Source of the DNA: Sarcocystis neurona
Taxonomy: Eukaryota > Apicomplexa > Conoidasida > Eucoccidiorida > Sarcocystidae
DNA length: 64,000 bases
Assembly: GCA_000727475.1 (NCBI GenBank)
Contig: KL647307.1
Location: 1,570,895-1,634,894, forward strand
Direction of reading: 5' to 3'
The translations under genes were made by a program, and so were the position numbers. This document shows positions 24,897 to 36,399 of the stretch, piece after piece. Under the pieces are notes generated by a model. That model was given only the letters and a program-made list of their open reading frames with translations. It ran no database searches and had not been told where the DNA came from. Numbering within the stretch: position 1 is the stretch's first letter; each line of letters opens with the position of its first letter.

Positions 24897-25211
24897 TTAT
24901 GCAGCAGCTGCCTGCGGATGCCCATGGGGGGGCGCTTTTGGGGCCGCATTCGGGCCAGAGGGCTCCCCTGGACTGACTTTTGCCGCCGTTGGTAGACTTT
25001 TTGCTTTTGCGGAAGGCAGTGCCTTCATTTTTGCTTTGGCCTTTGCGCCGGCGAACGCCTTCGCCCCTGGCAATGCCTTCGCCCCGGCCTTCGCTTTCGG
25101 CAGAGCAGGAGCAGCTTTAGGCCCGGACGGAAGTTCAACTGTTTCGATTGTGTGCTTTCCTTGGCGTCCGCCACAACCACACATTGAAGCCCAGAAGCCC
25201 GGGTGCTCCTC
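24897..25211 (-). CDS. C-terminal exon with Lys-Ala-Pro repeat tail
   Basis: Minus-strand acceptor GATATCGCTTACAG precedes 25211. The exon opens with EEHPGFWASMCGCGGRQGKH and then runs through an irregular Ala-Lys-(Ala/Pro/Gly) repeat (KAKAGAKALPGAKAFAGAKA) to a Gly/Pro-rich end and a TAA at 24897. The repeat is basic and of low complexity, resembling H1-like or disordered nuclear tails in composition; that resemblance is not a functional assignment. Upstream exons are not identified. Confidence 0.45.
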   Translation of the reverse strand, partial: EEHPGFWASMCGCGGRQGKHTIETVELPSGPKAAPALPKAKAGAKALPGAKAFAGAKAKAKMKALPSAKAKSLPTAAKVSPGEPSGPNAAPKAPPHGHPQAAAA

Positions 25212-26857
25212 CTGTAAGCGATATCCACAGCAAGCGAACCACCTTGTCAAAGAAGCCGCATGAAGCTGGAAATGTTTTTCAGCGTAAATCGGGGCATTCA
25301 CACATTCCTACGGATCCTCTGTCGTAAGATATCCTCGAATCTCCCGACGCTGCACAGAGCTCCCCACACGTCACTTGATCTACAAAGAAACTGTTTCAGC
25401 TTGTGGCATAATAGATTCTGACTACTTAAACAAAACTGATTCTATCACCGGGCAGATTGGCAGACGTGGAACAGGTGTACAAAAATCGTTAGCCATCTAA
25501 CACAAGACGCGGCGCCAAGGAGCTGGTGACAAACGCGACCGGGGTTCTTAAGAAAAGAAGCTTGCCGACGTCCGCTACCTAAGGCTACCTGTGCTGTGGT
25601 AAAAGTATAGTCAAACCGGATGTTTAAGCCACAAAATGAGCCTTACCAAACCGGGCGGGTTATCGAGAGCAAAAGGCTGGTTTATCGTCTGTGCGTAAGC
25701 ACACCACAACATCCGAAGCCAACCGGCTACGAGCAGCCGTTACAGTCTTTCGAGAAAGAAGGCGGCAGACATCCGATGCAAGTGAGACACGCGAAGCACG
25801 ACGCTACACGGCACACAGCGGCGCTGCGTGGGTTTCCCGTGAGACAGTACCACATAGTTAGACATGCGACATTGCATCCCCTGAGCAAATCGCACATTCA
25901 GCTAGTCAGAGCTGGACCACCCGGACGAATCATTACTCCGCACTTGGGTAGACGTCAACCGGGTACGCCTACTACGACTGTCTGTGATTAGTTCTTCAGT
26001 GTATATATACACAGCATGCATGCTTCTGCTTGAGCCTGACGAAGATAGGCATACGCAGGAGTGCCAGTACAAAGTACAGTGTTCCCCTGTGACCGCTGGT
26101 GTACCTCACGATATACGCACGCGCACAAAAGAGAAGATTGTTTCACACGTTAACAGCCACTTTCCACACTATACGACCTCATGCCGCTACACTTCTACGA
26201 GCTGTAGATTTTGCGTCCTCCAAAAACTAATAGATAAAAGCGTACCATTGAATTTTTGCCCACGCACGTGGTCATAAAAACGTGTCACGTAACAGTAACC
26301 CCAGTAAATGGTCAATGCATCCTTCTTCCGGACGTAGAAGGATCGGTGGTAAACAAGACGACGCAAATCCTTTGCCGAATAGACAAAAACGACGCAGACA
26401 AGCCCATCCTGGCACGCAATCTAAAATAGCCTCTAAAACATGAAGAGAGACAACATGACGCCAAATACATTGCATCACAAGCTTTTCTACACACACGTAT
26501 ATACATGTGATGCCACGCTATCTAAAACAATCTCTAAAGCACGAAGAGAGACAGTGCGTTACCAAACCTACTGCATCAGCACGTTTCTTCTCACATATGA
26601 CGTACACGCGTGTACGCGACCCACATGCGTGAGAGGGTCACGGGCGCTCGCAGACTAGACACAACTGAAAACGCGGCAAATACTCATACATTGCTAGCTG
26701 CGACACCCTCTTCCGAAACCACAAAAATGCACTCCAGATGCACTCCTGTATCTCTGAAGAATGAAACCTGCTCGTCTATCTTTGAAGAATGAAATCTGGT
26801 TTTTTTGTGGATCTGTGTCGAGAACATACAGACTCTTGAGTAACTCAATCTGGTTAT
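25212..26857. other. No gene call; one diverged tandem duplication
   Basis: Plus-strand frames at 25,620-25,991 and 25,984-26,277 are open but without recognisable features. The duplication at 26,419-26,610 is listed separately. Confidence 0.4.
26419..26610. repeat. Two-copy tandem repeat, period 101 bp
   Basis: ATCTAAAATAGCCTCTAAAA at 26419 and ATCTAAAACAATCTCTAAAG at 26520. Both copies continue through GAAGAGAGACA, ATTGCATCA/ACTGCATCA and TTTCT(T/A)C blocks. Confidence 0.75.
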
Positions 26858-29206
26858 CTACACACCGCTTGGAAGCTCTTGGGACATGCACCTCGTGATC
26901 CGGGAATCGCTCTTAGCTGGTCGTGAAGGTTCAGATTGACTGACAGTTTCAACATCTGTAGCGACTGTTTCCCTTGACGCGTTACTCTCAACTGTTGAGT
27001 CAGCCTGTGGCTTCTCTGGCTCAGCAGGCGGCTCGGGAGGTGGCGTAGGTGGTCGGGGCGTAGCGCCGTATCGAATGAGGAGGTCATACACTGCACGGGC
27101 GAGGACAAACATCGAGTTTTGACATTACAAGAAGCAACGCAGCGTTCGACTAATGCAAATATGACGTTCTCGTCATGCAGAGCGTCGCATGCCAGAAAGG
27201 AATAAGGGTTGTGGGGTACTGAAAACATACAAACCATCGACTGAGTATGTTGTGGACCGTGACCGCCGCAACGCATCCAAGAATACAAATAGGCTCGGGT
27301 GCACCTATATATATGGAAACTTGAACGAACCGAAGGTAACGCATTCATCCACAGTGGGCGCAGAGAAAGACGGAGAATACTACGTGCACGACATCGAATT
27401 GTTTTGTGCATGCTTGCCGTTGGAACAGGAAATCTACGTGTTTTCAAAGCCTGTGCCATTCCCAAGAATTGCTGAGCTTCCAGCTGTTCTTACTTTCCGA
27501 TCCTTTCTTGCAACGGTCGAGAGCACTGCGTCCTTCGCGGTCTTCCGCGTCTATATTCTCTGCGGCCCCTCGCTCCAACATAGCACGCACCCAGTCCAGG
27601 GGTACCTGAGGAAACTCCAAACATCAGCTGTACTGCACTATAACGGACAGACGGCAACGGTAACGAAAGTTACTGTTAACAATTGAGAGACTAGTGGTAG
27701 CAACGGTTGTCGAACGTTAGACTCCACCGTATGCACGAGCACGCAAGGGTCCAAAACGGGGAGGCGTAGTTGTCATCAGGCAAAATGCGCCGGCTCCTTA
27801 GAGAACAGATGCATCCTCCGCGCAATCTGTTCAACTGAACAACAGTCGTAATAATGTAGCTGAAGAGCACTACACAGGGACATAACTGAAAAACGGGCAC
27901 TGGTAGTTCTGGGACAGATCTGCAGTGCCCACGAGGCGATCGGAAAGTTTGAGCTAACGGTCGTGTAAAGTGGAGCAAGCTGAAAGCATGAAAAGTAGCA
28001 GTACCTCCGCGAGCTGTTCACGACTTTTCGGTTGTCCAGCGCCATGTGAATATGCCGACTACTACGGGCAGACCCAAGCAGCTGAGGCGGGGTACACGGT
28101 GTTTCTGTTACGCGTGCCCAACTTATACTAAAATTCGCGTTGTGCATCCAGAATTGAACAGGCGGGAGAGTACTTGGAGCGCATTCCTGCTGTATACGGG
28201 CCACTGGAAGTGAAGTGGTTGCTAGTCTCGTTAAAACAGAGGTAGCACACGACGCGGTGGGCGTAACGGTGAGCAGAGGTCTACGGAAGAAAACACAAGG
28301 ACGACGACACGAACTACCGCTGGCGCGGGAACGATGGACTTCAGTGTACACAGCCGTTTGAAAAAAACAGACCTGTCGAGGTCGGGCACCGGAAGCGATA
28401 CTTATGGACGGGCCGCTGTCAAAGCAGTCGCCAGCTTTGAATACATACGTGCATTTGACGAACGCATGCATACATGAATACGTTGTCATGTGAGCCTTGC
28501 AAACAAAAGTATAGGGTCCTGTATTGAGTAAATACCCCTGAAGACTAAAGATGCAAAAGACTGTAGACATGGGCCAACACGTGAACTAAGACATGGACCG
28601 TTATTTCAAAAACTCAACTTACACGTGGCCGTGTGCAGACATCACCAAATGCGCGAGCCAGTCAGCCTGTACAAAACGATATGGCTACCATTGCATTCGT
28701 GAAGTGATTTCCCTTTTCGGATCGAGTTACTAAGAGGACTACTTCCAGTCTCAAAGATTAAACCGAAAAAGTACTGATTGTCGTACCGGCATACCTCGTT
28801 TGGTCGCCCTGCTTTTTAGGCTTATCTTCTAGTTCCAAAGCACTCCCCCATCAAACCGTTTTCCTATTACTGAGGGACTTACCTCCTTCTCCACCGCCAA
28901 CATAAGCGCGGTAGTGCCATCTGTAGCTCGGGTGGTAAGGTCAAGATCCTTCTGCGGGATCAAGTACTCTACGATTTTGCGCTTGTTGAGCAGCAGAGCC
29001 ATCTGCAGTACCGTGTACTTGGCCTCGCTCGAACTGAAAGAACGGCACCCCTTCACCTCACAGCGCGTTCTCCGGCAAAGCGTGCACAAAGCTTCGTCAA
29101 GCGAATGCAGCAGAAAAGATGACAGCACGTCCCCAGTGGAGAACACTGTGTAACGCAAGGTGTCAGAAGAGAAACACATGCCCTTTTGAACATGGAAGAC
29201 TCTCTG
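26858..29206 (-). CDS. Ankyrin-repeat protein, C-terminal part (4 exons)
   Basis: Minus-strand exons: 29206-28883 (acceptor GCATTTTCACAG; donor GAG|GTAAGT, phase 0), 27605-27494 (acceptor GAGTTTCCTCAG; donor GAAA|GTAAGA, phase 1), 27218-27129 (acceptor GTTTTCAG) and 27090-26858 (acceptor CCGTGCAG, stop TAG). Phases agree throughout and yield 252 residues. Across the first splice the frame reads DGTTALMLAVEKE then VPLDWVRAMLERGAAENIDA, followed by EDREGRSALDRC, which are clear ankyrin helices and loops. Further helices are KRKIVEYL and YDLLIRYGA. After the repeats comes a Pro/Glu-rich tail (PPTPPPEPPAEPEKP). The intron between the last two exons would be only 38 nt, which is unusually short. 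Ankyrin repeats mediate protein binding; the partner is unknown. The N-terminus lies further upstream. Confidence 0.65.
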
Positions 29207-31957
29207 CTGTGAAAATGCTTCCACTATGAGGCGGACTGACCATTTCGCCTACACCACAAAAAAAAAATCGTTCACCAGATCGTGATACCTACGAACCTAC
29301 AAGAAATAGCAGGTGCCCATTACCCACACGCACGACGCTGCAGACTAAACAAAAGCAGAACCACCGCATGATAAGGGTGCGGAAGCATCTTCCATCCCCC
29401 GTCACCACCGCTTCATCCGTGCAAATTCAGTTCTCGAGAACCACGTTCCCGCCAGCATCAAAGCGCACCTCGCGCAAACCCTGAAGACTTTACAGAGTGG
29501 CTCTTAGAAATCATTATTACCACTCAGCGTGCATGTAAACATAGACATATGCATCTCAACCTCGGAGCAGATATACATAGAGAGAAGTACCAGTGCCTAT
29601 GTACATCGTGCGCAACAAATAGACTCCCACGCTACAGGAGCCTGCACAGGTGCGTGCAAAATTGAGTGTAAGTGTGCGCGCACACGGCAATTTACATGAA
29701 CGTTCTGTACGTCGCCTCTGAGGATTCGCGTTATGCCTGTGCATGTTGGCACATTCGTGCTGTCAGGTAGGGTCACTCTGTGCGTGTACGGCGTTACACT
29801 AGCGGCTCACTTTGGTAACGCTATGTGTAAGATGGGGCCTCTCGAGTACAGCAAAACTGAAAGGACCAGCGTTTTCTGTATGAGTGAGTCTCGTTCCGGC
29901 ACAGCAGAGAGAAATTTGTTAGTCCGACGAAATACAGTAAAGGGAAAAAATGGAAAACTACACGAAAAATCGGGGTAGAAAATAGTATAAGCCACCATCC
30001 CCCAAAGCAGCAGGTGAGCAACTATACCTCCAAGCGGATCCACACGATACTTAGGTCTGAGGTAGGGAACAGATGGTGACACAACCTGTTTTCGCCTCGT
30101 ACAAATTGTGCAGGGAGCGTCAAAAAACCTACAGAAGTGCATGACAGACGCATGCAAGCTGGCGCCAAGCTCACTTCTCATCGATATCTGACACAGGCGT
30201 ATTCCAATACCGTTTGAGCGCCTTTATAGTATTGATGTTGCCGCCTGCATTCGCCAGAGTCGCAGCAGGAGGCTGTCGCACATTATAAGAGCGCAAAAAA
30301 GAGTTCGGGGAGCACGTGTGCGTATTCACTAAAACTCAAGTAAGCACGTCCGTGGCGTACGGAGGGGTGAAGTCGTGTGTATGGATGCGGGCATGCACAC
30401 GCCAGCAACCAGAGCCTTAACCGGTCACGTACATCCAGATAGGGATACGAAACACCGCATTCGGCTTGTAAGGTGAAGCGTTTACACGTGTCGTAGAGCA
30501 TTTGTTTTACGTACAGAGGGATGTAAAGATGTGTGCGCAGTGGTGGAAGCGTGATTGAGTAGGCATAGAGAAGACTGGCTGGTATGATGAGCGTGCGTTT
30601 TTCGCTACACACACGCATATTTATCCACCTGGAGCTCGGAGCCAGTGAGAGCTGTGACCACTTCGAAGCTCTAAAGCACTACGTCACATTAATGTGGCCG
30701 TCGTACGGAAGGGACCCAAGATTGTTCTTCCGCCAGTTCCCTCGGGTATAGTCCCACCCAAGCTAGAAGTACGAAATGTTGAGTCTCTTATCCCTCGCAC
30801 TTCAATTGTCGGCTTCGTGATTCAAAATGTTAAGGTACGGTGGCCTTCTTCCGGGGGCCTGCTGGTAACACCGAGAGGTGCTATGCTTATTTGCTGCGGC
30901 GTACTCGTTGCTGGTGAGCGGCTTCCTGCTTGCAGGTGTAGCAGGGATCCTATACCGGGTTACACTAGTGCAGGTACTGTCTGCCAGGAAGTGGAGGAGA
31001 CGGTGAGTGATTTCGCGTTAGCTGGAGAAGGGCAAAAATGCTATTCCCGTGTACAGGAGCATCGGAAGTGGTTCCTACCAGCGATGACGGACTTCTTCAA
31101 GTGCGTGGTCGACATATTGGCGAGACTTCCAGATTGAACACAAAGAAAAAAGTCTGGAGCCCTGGTCTCATCAGCCCTGGTCTGGAGCAACTGCCCCTTC
31201 CGCACCCTTCGAAGAAAGCATCAAGGAACCGGGGAAGACAAAGGCATCGTCCAGCGGGTTTTGGTGGCAATACACGTTTAACTTCAGACGTTAGTGCACG
31301 ACCACTGCTCTCATTTGAACTGAAACGGATACACTACAAGTCGAAGGAAGCGGGAAAGGAGGAGAAATGACGACGCACCTGCCTGCTCTGGAGGTACGGT
31401 CGCTGTACAGGATGATGGTCTCTTGGCTACTAGCCCCACGGCAATTTCTACCACTGCAGAATGGTTGTACGAAAAGACGAAGAATAAGACCAGAAAACGT
31501 GCAGATTCGTGCTGCTGTGTAGCGGTTAGCTTTTTCAGGCACACTGCAGCAACGGCTTGTCAATGCAGCGACGGCGAAGCGCCAGAACAGAAGGACGGTA
31601 TCATACGGTGATGTGTGAAGTACGGCCGTAGCGGGCACTTTTTGCGATATATTTCTGTAAGAGCCTAGAAGAGATGAGATGGAGTCCTACAATGAATGCC
31701 TCAGAGCTTGTCTTTCCACTCCTCTACTTCACAGGGCCAGGCGCTCTCCAACCGTGGTTCGTCTGATTGTTCCGCTGGGCCGTCGTCTAGCGACGGTGTG
31801 AGGATCAGGTACAACGCTGTCGAAACGCACGGCGTTTGCGCGGTGAACATGTTCTAGGCGCAGGATGAAAATTCCGAAGACCACAGAGAAACTCTGAATA
31901 ACATTGACAAGACCGCTAACGGCTTGTCATCAAGCACCACTCGGCGCGACAAGGGAC
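29207..31957. other. Probable intronic or upstream region of the ankyrin gene; unresolved exons
   Basis: A minus-strand segment near 30,005-30,085 (VVSPSVPYLRPKYRVDPLGG after a GAAAACAG acceptor) is coding-like but its donor phase does not match the exon at 29206. A plus-strand frame at 30,694-31,137 (PKIVLPPVPSGIVPPKLEVR and onward, with a GTGAGT at 31,003) is an equally weak alternative. Confidence 0.3.
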
Positions 31958-32093
31958 CTGCATCTGTCGTGTGCTAGCTGGTGCGTACTCTATGCGAAGC
32001 TGTGCGGTGCCACGTCCCCCCTGGAAATCCCGATCGATCGCTCTGTCGAGCTCAGCTCTGCGGTCGGTCGCGTTATGTGAGAGCGTCAGTCCC
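31958..32093 (-). CDS. Candidate exon of a minus-strand gene, possibly upstream exon of the ankyrin gene
   Basis: Minus-strand acceptor TAATGCCCTTAG precedes 32093. The exon reads GLTLSHNATDRRAELDRAID and then DFQGGRGTAQLRIEYAP, a hydrophilic, helical, natural-looking sequence. It ends either at a weak donor (CAG|GTCCCT, phase 0, compatible with the ankyrin exon at 29206) or runs to a stop at 31916. Linkage to the ankyrin gene is inference from strand, order and phase only. Confidence 0.4.
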
Positions 32094-34149
32094 CTAAGGG
32101 CATTACGCATGTATGTGCACACCCCAAATGAAGACAAGTTTTCAACGTTATGAAATCCCACGTGTGAGTGGCTGCGTGTGCTACGTCGCACGGGACCTTC
32201 AACACTGCAGCTACGCACTAGGTACCTGCGAGAGCACACGTTCGTATTCGTCCGGATCCGCGGACAAGCGTCCCCGAAGCGCTGTTCCTCTGTATTCGTT
32301 GTGGAGAGTGAAGGGCGTCTCAAGATCCGTCGTGTCCACAATTTTTTATGGGAACACGTTGAATAGGCGAGCCCGGATGGCTCGGTCTCCGTGATGAACT
32401 GTTGATTCAGTAAGCACCACACGCTTAGACGACTTGTTCCTGTACAAAGGAGTGCGTGTTAAGGTGAACCTGCTAAACGTGCAGGCTACCCCATGTGACT
32501 TTGCCATATGGAGTAGATGTATTCGCCCTTGGCTGACTTTGCTGTGGCGTATTATTTTGTGATTCGTGCGCTACAGGAAACCCCCCATGGAGGATGGTTA
32601 CTGTATGTCCCAACGAGAGAAGGGCGGACGCACCCAAACCTTGTGAACCTCTGGGGCAATCGCTTGCCTTCGGAAGTCAAGATCCTGGCATGTCAAACGT
32701 CTTCAGTCCACGTGGAAGCAGGAGTCAAGGCGCCTTTCTCCCATCTGGGCCCTCGTATCTGTGTCTCCGACTTCCGTGCCCCGTTCAGCTGTAAGCGGGG
32801 CTCCCTATTCCGTTAAGAGGCGTCGACAGCGGATGTATTTTTACTGTCTTCAACAGTTCACTCTACCGTCGTTCGGTCCTCCTTGCGCAGAAAGCAAATG
32901 CGGTGGAGGACCAAATCCACATGGGCTCCGGCTATGCAGTTGTAGCGTAGGGAATCGTTCGCGGGTCCGTCTATGCTTGTGTGATACCTAGGCCTAGACA
33001 TTGTTGATACACGTCCTAACTGCACAATAGAAAAGAGTACATTCAGTGTTGGGGGACCTGACCTGTAAGGACAACTTCCGTCGTACGGGGTCTCGGTCAA
33101 CCACTGGGGAGTAAAGTTCAACCTACAGCGCCTTCACTTTCTGTCACAGCACACTTTCTGCGTCATGTATCCCTACCATGCGCATGTGAATTCCTTGGTA
33201 TTTAGCCTAAATTTGGCCAGCACCAAGATACCTTTCGCAAGATTCAATGAGTGCTGGGAAAGTGGTGCGCCCTATACGTGAACAAAACGGGAGAACACGA
33301 GTCTCAAAGAAATGCCCGCCAGTTTACGCGGAGGGCTCAAGCCGCGCGCCGACGCACTCTTCCTTTGAGTATGGAATTCGCCGCCGGTACGCAGCCCGTC
33401 TTGCATTCCACTGTTCTTCGCTAGAAATGACTGAACACATCATAAGGAGCAGTCCAACCTGGTTGACCTTGTGCAAGCTCACCCGAAGGAGCCTGCCGCC
33501 ACTGTGGATGCGCCTTCTGGTCTTTCCGTCGTACAGCGCGTTGTTTCGTCTGTGAGCAGGATCATACGCGTGAGACACATGCTTCGCGTTTACAGATACA
33601 TGTGGTACGTCTGTTGATTCCGTCGGACCAATTTATAGGGGAAGTGCATGCCTGTGTTGTACGAGACGGCTCCGGCTTGGACTCTGTGAGACAGTCTCCA
33701 TCGGTCACTGCCCTCTGACTCATTTTGAAAGCCCGACGCACTACGCATCGCAGATACAAAAGGACCACATGACGGAAAAGAACTATTGGAAGACAAACTT
33801 TCCGCAGACTCACACCCTAAACGGAGTGACCCGCGTCTGCACCGGTGTAGTTTCAAGAATGCTCGCTCGGCGCCGTTGTGCACAGCAGTCGGTCTCCAAT
33901 ATTTTTGAACACGGATCGCGGCCACCCCGATCCACACGAATGGGACGAGAGCTGGCAGAGAGAATCCTGCCAAATAGTCAAAGTTTCAGTGTAGTTCTGA
34001 CTTGTCGGTGTGGTTTTCTGTGTTCCTCCTATGAACGCAAATGTTAAATCAGGAGGGGCGGGACTTGAGGCCGCCGTGCCCCGAATTTATGTAAACACGC
34101 ACACATATATCCGTTGTCTGTGGATGCATCACGAGAAGGCAAATGGCTC
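32094..34149. other. No gene call
   Basis: Short open frames on both strands (for example 33,247-33,555 plus and 33,590-33,973 minus) have no recognisable motifs, repeats or clear splice framing. Confidence 0.4.
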
Positions 34150-34356
34150 CTACTCGTCATTCCCAAGTAGAATTTGACTAACCAGGGAAGCCTGCCTGCT
34201 CTTCTGAAGATGCAGCAAGATCGCCAGGTTGAAGAACACGTACAGCCCTATCATTTGAAAAGCAAGGGTCATTACTTGATACATTGCGCTCCAGTGGAGG
34301 GTCATATAGGATGAAAGAAAGAAGATAGTTCTTACCTCCTCTGGCGGTTCTTTCCG
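34150..34356 (-). CDS. C-terminal exon of an integral membrane protein, unrecognised
   Basis: Minus-strand acceptor GCTTCGTCGTCTTTAG precedes 34356, and an in-frame stop just upstream shows the exon must begin there. It encodes 68 residues ending at TAG 34150: RKEPPEEVRTIFFLSSYMTL, a second hydrophobic stretch VMTLAFQMIGLYVFFNLAIL, and a charged tail HLQKSRQASLVSQILLGNDE. Two helices with a short cytosol-type tail fit the end of a multi-pass transporter or channel, but no family signature is visible. Upstream exons are not resolved; the candidate at 34,710-34,955 could be one. Confidence 0.5.
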   Translation of the reverse strand, partial: RKEPPEEVRTIFFLSSYMTLHWSAMYQVMTLAFQMIGLYVFFNLAILLHLQKSRQASLVSQILLGNDE

Positions 34357-34709
34357 CTAAAGACGACGAAGCGCAGGCGCGGACGGCTGTTCGTAGGCCG
34401 ACGTACGCTGCATAATAATAACGGCCTACATATACACCGCTATTTTGTGTTTGTACGCTCCGGCAGTCTGGAACTGTGCGATCAAGGACATTATATAGGT
34501 CACTCGGCCGCCCCTGTTGCGTCCTACTAGCCGGGCGCGGATTAGCGCGTGTGTTGCAGTCGGCTTTCAGGCGCCGCTGTCCTTTCACAACAATGTTACG
34601 TTGTGCGTAGTAATAGTTCTGCGCCACTTGGGGGGATTCCTGTTAGAGCTCACTCGATGATCGTCGCGACACTGCAGTGGCGTGAGACTGGCTTCTGGCA
34701 TTCACCGGT

Positions 34710-34955
34710 TTATTCGTGGTGTATAGCGTTGCTACGCCTTTTCCGTTCCAAACCCAAATACCTTTGGTGTCGCTCCCGCCTTTCGTATATCCGTGCAACT
34801 TCGGCATCGCTGTGATAACCCTTCCTCTTTCTGACCTGAACGTACGCTCGCTGTTCGTCCCTGCGCTCTTCTGCATCGTTGCAGATACACAAGTTTGTGT
34901 ACCGTTTGACTATGGGGTATCTGCCTGACCTTGTTACCTCGTACTGGAGACGCAC
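34710..34955 (-). CDS. Candidate basic, Arg/Glu-rich exon
   Basis: Minus-strand frame rich in Arg, Glu and Lys (AEERRDEQRAYVQVRKRKGY, then RRERHQRYLGLERKRR), ending at 34710. A possible donor CAAAG|GTATTT lies inside it. A second minus-strand frame over the same bases is also open, so the frame is uncertain. No function is assigned. Confidence 0.25.
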   Translation of the reverse strand: MRLQYEVTRSGRYPIVKRYTNLCICNDAEERRDEQRAYVQVRKRKGYHSDAEVARIYERRERHQRYLGLERKRRSNAIHHE

Positions 34956-36399
34956 ACGAGTCGTCCGCCTAAGTCGTCTCCGGAATGCCTAGTGCGCTGA
35001 CGCGTGCTTTGCAGAGATCGGCTGCCGGTGTTGCTGTGGGTGCTGGCTTGGCTGCCGTTGTACCGGGCAGCGGGTCCTGTTGCCGGCTCTGACGCTGCTC
35101 CCCGCAGTGCCCACTGAAGTCGTGTGCATGTTTTGGCATTCAGGCGCGCCTCCCTTAAATGCTAGCTATGACTTAGTCATTCCCCGTTTTTTTAGTGAAG
35201 GACGCCTTCTTGCCGCATTGCGCGTTGTTGAAGACTAGTTCAACGTTTGATATTTGCGTCCTACCGCGCGGCACCTCGATGGGAGACCGACACTTCCCAG
35301 AAGGTCCGCCGCCGTCTGGCTAGAGCGGAAATCCCGTTTTGGTCGGCTATGGGTGTTACTTTAGCTCTCTTTTGTCGTCGCGACGGATATCACCAAGTAC
35401 CTTAATTGTATCGGGTTTCTTTTGATTCTGCGAAAGCAATTGTCTTTCGCTCGAGGTCTTGGCTCCGCAGCTCGGTGCTGAAAGCGTTCTTCTGTTGTGC
35501 TGATCGCGTTTCGTTTGTGTCGCTTATGCTATCAGACCAGCGATACCGCGTCTCGAAAGAAAAGAGCAGCAGTCTGCTTCATTCTACCTACGACTTCCGT
35601 AAGGAAAGAGAAGCGGTCAGCTTTTCTGTACCTACGACATCAGGGAGGAAAGGGCGCAGCAGTCTGGTAATCTTCTCGTCAGACATCTGTGCCGGACGAA
35701 AGAGCACTGGAGGCATTCTGGAGAGCCGCATCACTTCGCCACTTCTAGACTCCTCGTGGTGTCCGTGTCGCTTCTGGGTCTAGGTTTTGCCAAGTTGCGC
35801 CCAATGTAGTAGCTCCCCCTTGTATTAGTTTGTGAGCTTCCTTCGGCTTCTCACCGGTCTGAAAGCTTTTGTTTTTACCTCTCATCATCTCCACTTGTCT
35901 CGTCCACACGACGTTGTATCACAGCTACCGCCTCGCTTGTACGTGACCATTCTTGGCCCATGCATCGATTCGTTCAAACCCAACGTCCCGCTGCTCCATA
36001 TACACACACAGCGACTTTCCCGCTGTCTTCGTCCGCTCGGTCGCCCGCACAGAAGCTTGCAACGGTGCGGCAGATGTAGCGCGCGTTGTTCAGTGGTGCT
36101 TCTACGTGTTAAGACCGCCTTCGCTGCAGAAGTTTCGCGCTTTGCATTGCTCGTGATTTGGCGGTCAGCGGACAGCAGAGCGACGACGCAGCGACAATAA
36201 AATCGATTATTTAACTTGAACCCGCACATGTTTCCTGCCTGCGTTGGTTGATAGGTCGCCTCGAAGGGTGCTTGTGTTGTTGACAGCGTTTCTATCCTGG
36301 ACTTCGTTACCGAGGCTTGAGAAGTGCCCTCTGCAGCAGTTTCAATGCTGCAGTTTTGCGGCTAAAATTCGTCATTCCTTTTGAACCTCTGTAGCAGCG
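34956..36399. other. No gene call; a three-copy tandem repeat at 35,561-35,695
   Basis: Open frames on both strands (35,406-35,783 plus; 35,832-36,200 plus; 35,885-36,229 minus) without recognisable features. Confidence 0.35.
35561..35695. repeat. Three-copy tandem repeat, period 43-45 bp
   Basis: AAAGAGCAGCAGTCTGCTTC (35561), AAAGAGAAGCGGTCAGCTTT (35604) and AAAGGGCGCAGCAGTCTGGT (35649). The first two copies continue through TCTACCTACGAC or TGTACCTACGAC. Confidence 0.7.

Noticed and set aside
27189..27686. Plus-strand ORF of 165 codons
   Set aside because: It overlaps minus-strand ankyrin exons that splice in phase and match a known fold; no plus-strand motif.
30005..30181. CTICTRRK near hydrophobic residues, considered as a DHHC palmitoyltransferase joined to the ankyrin gene
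   Set aside because: There is no DHHC core, and the exon order would place membrane segments before the ankyrin repeats, opposite to known DHHC-ankyrin proteins.
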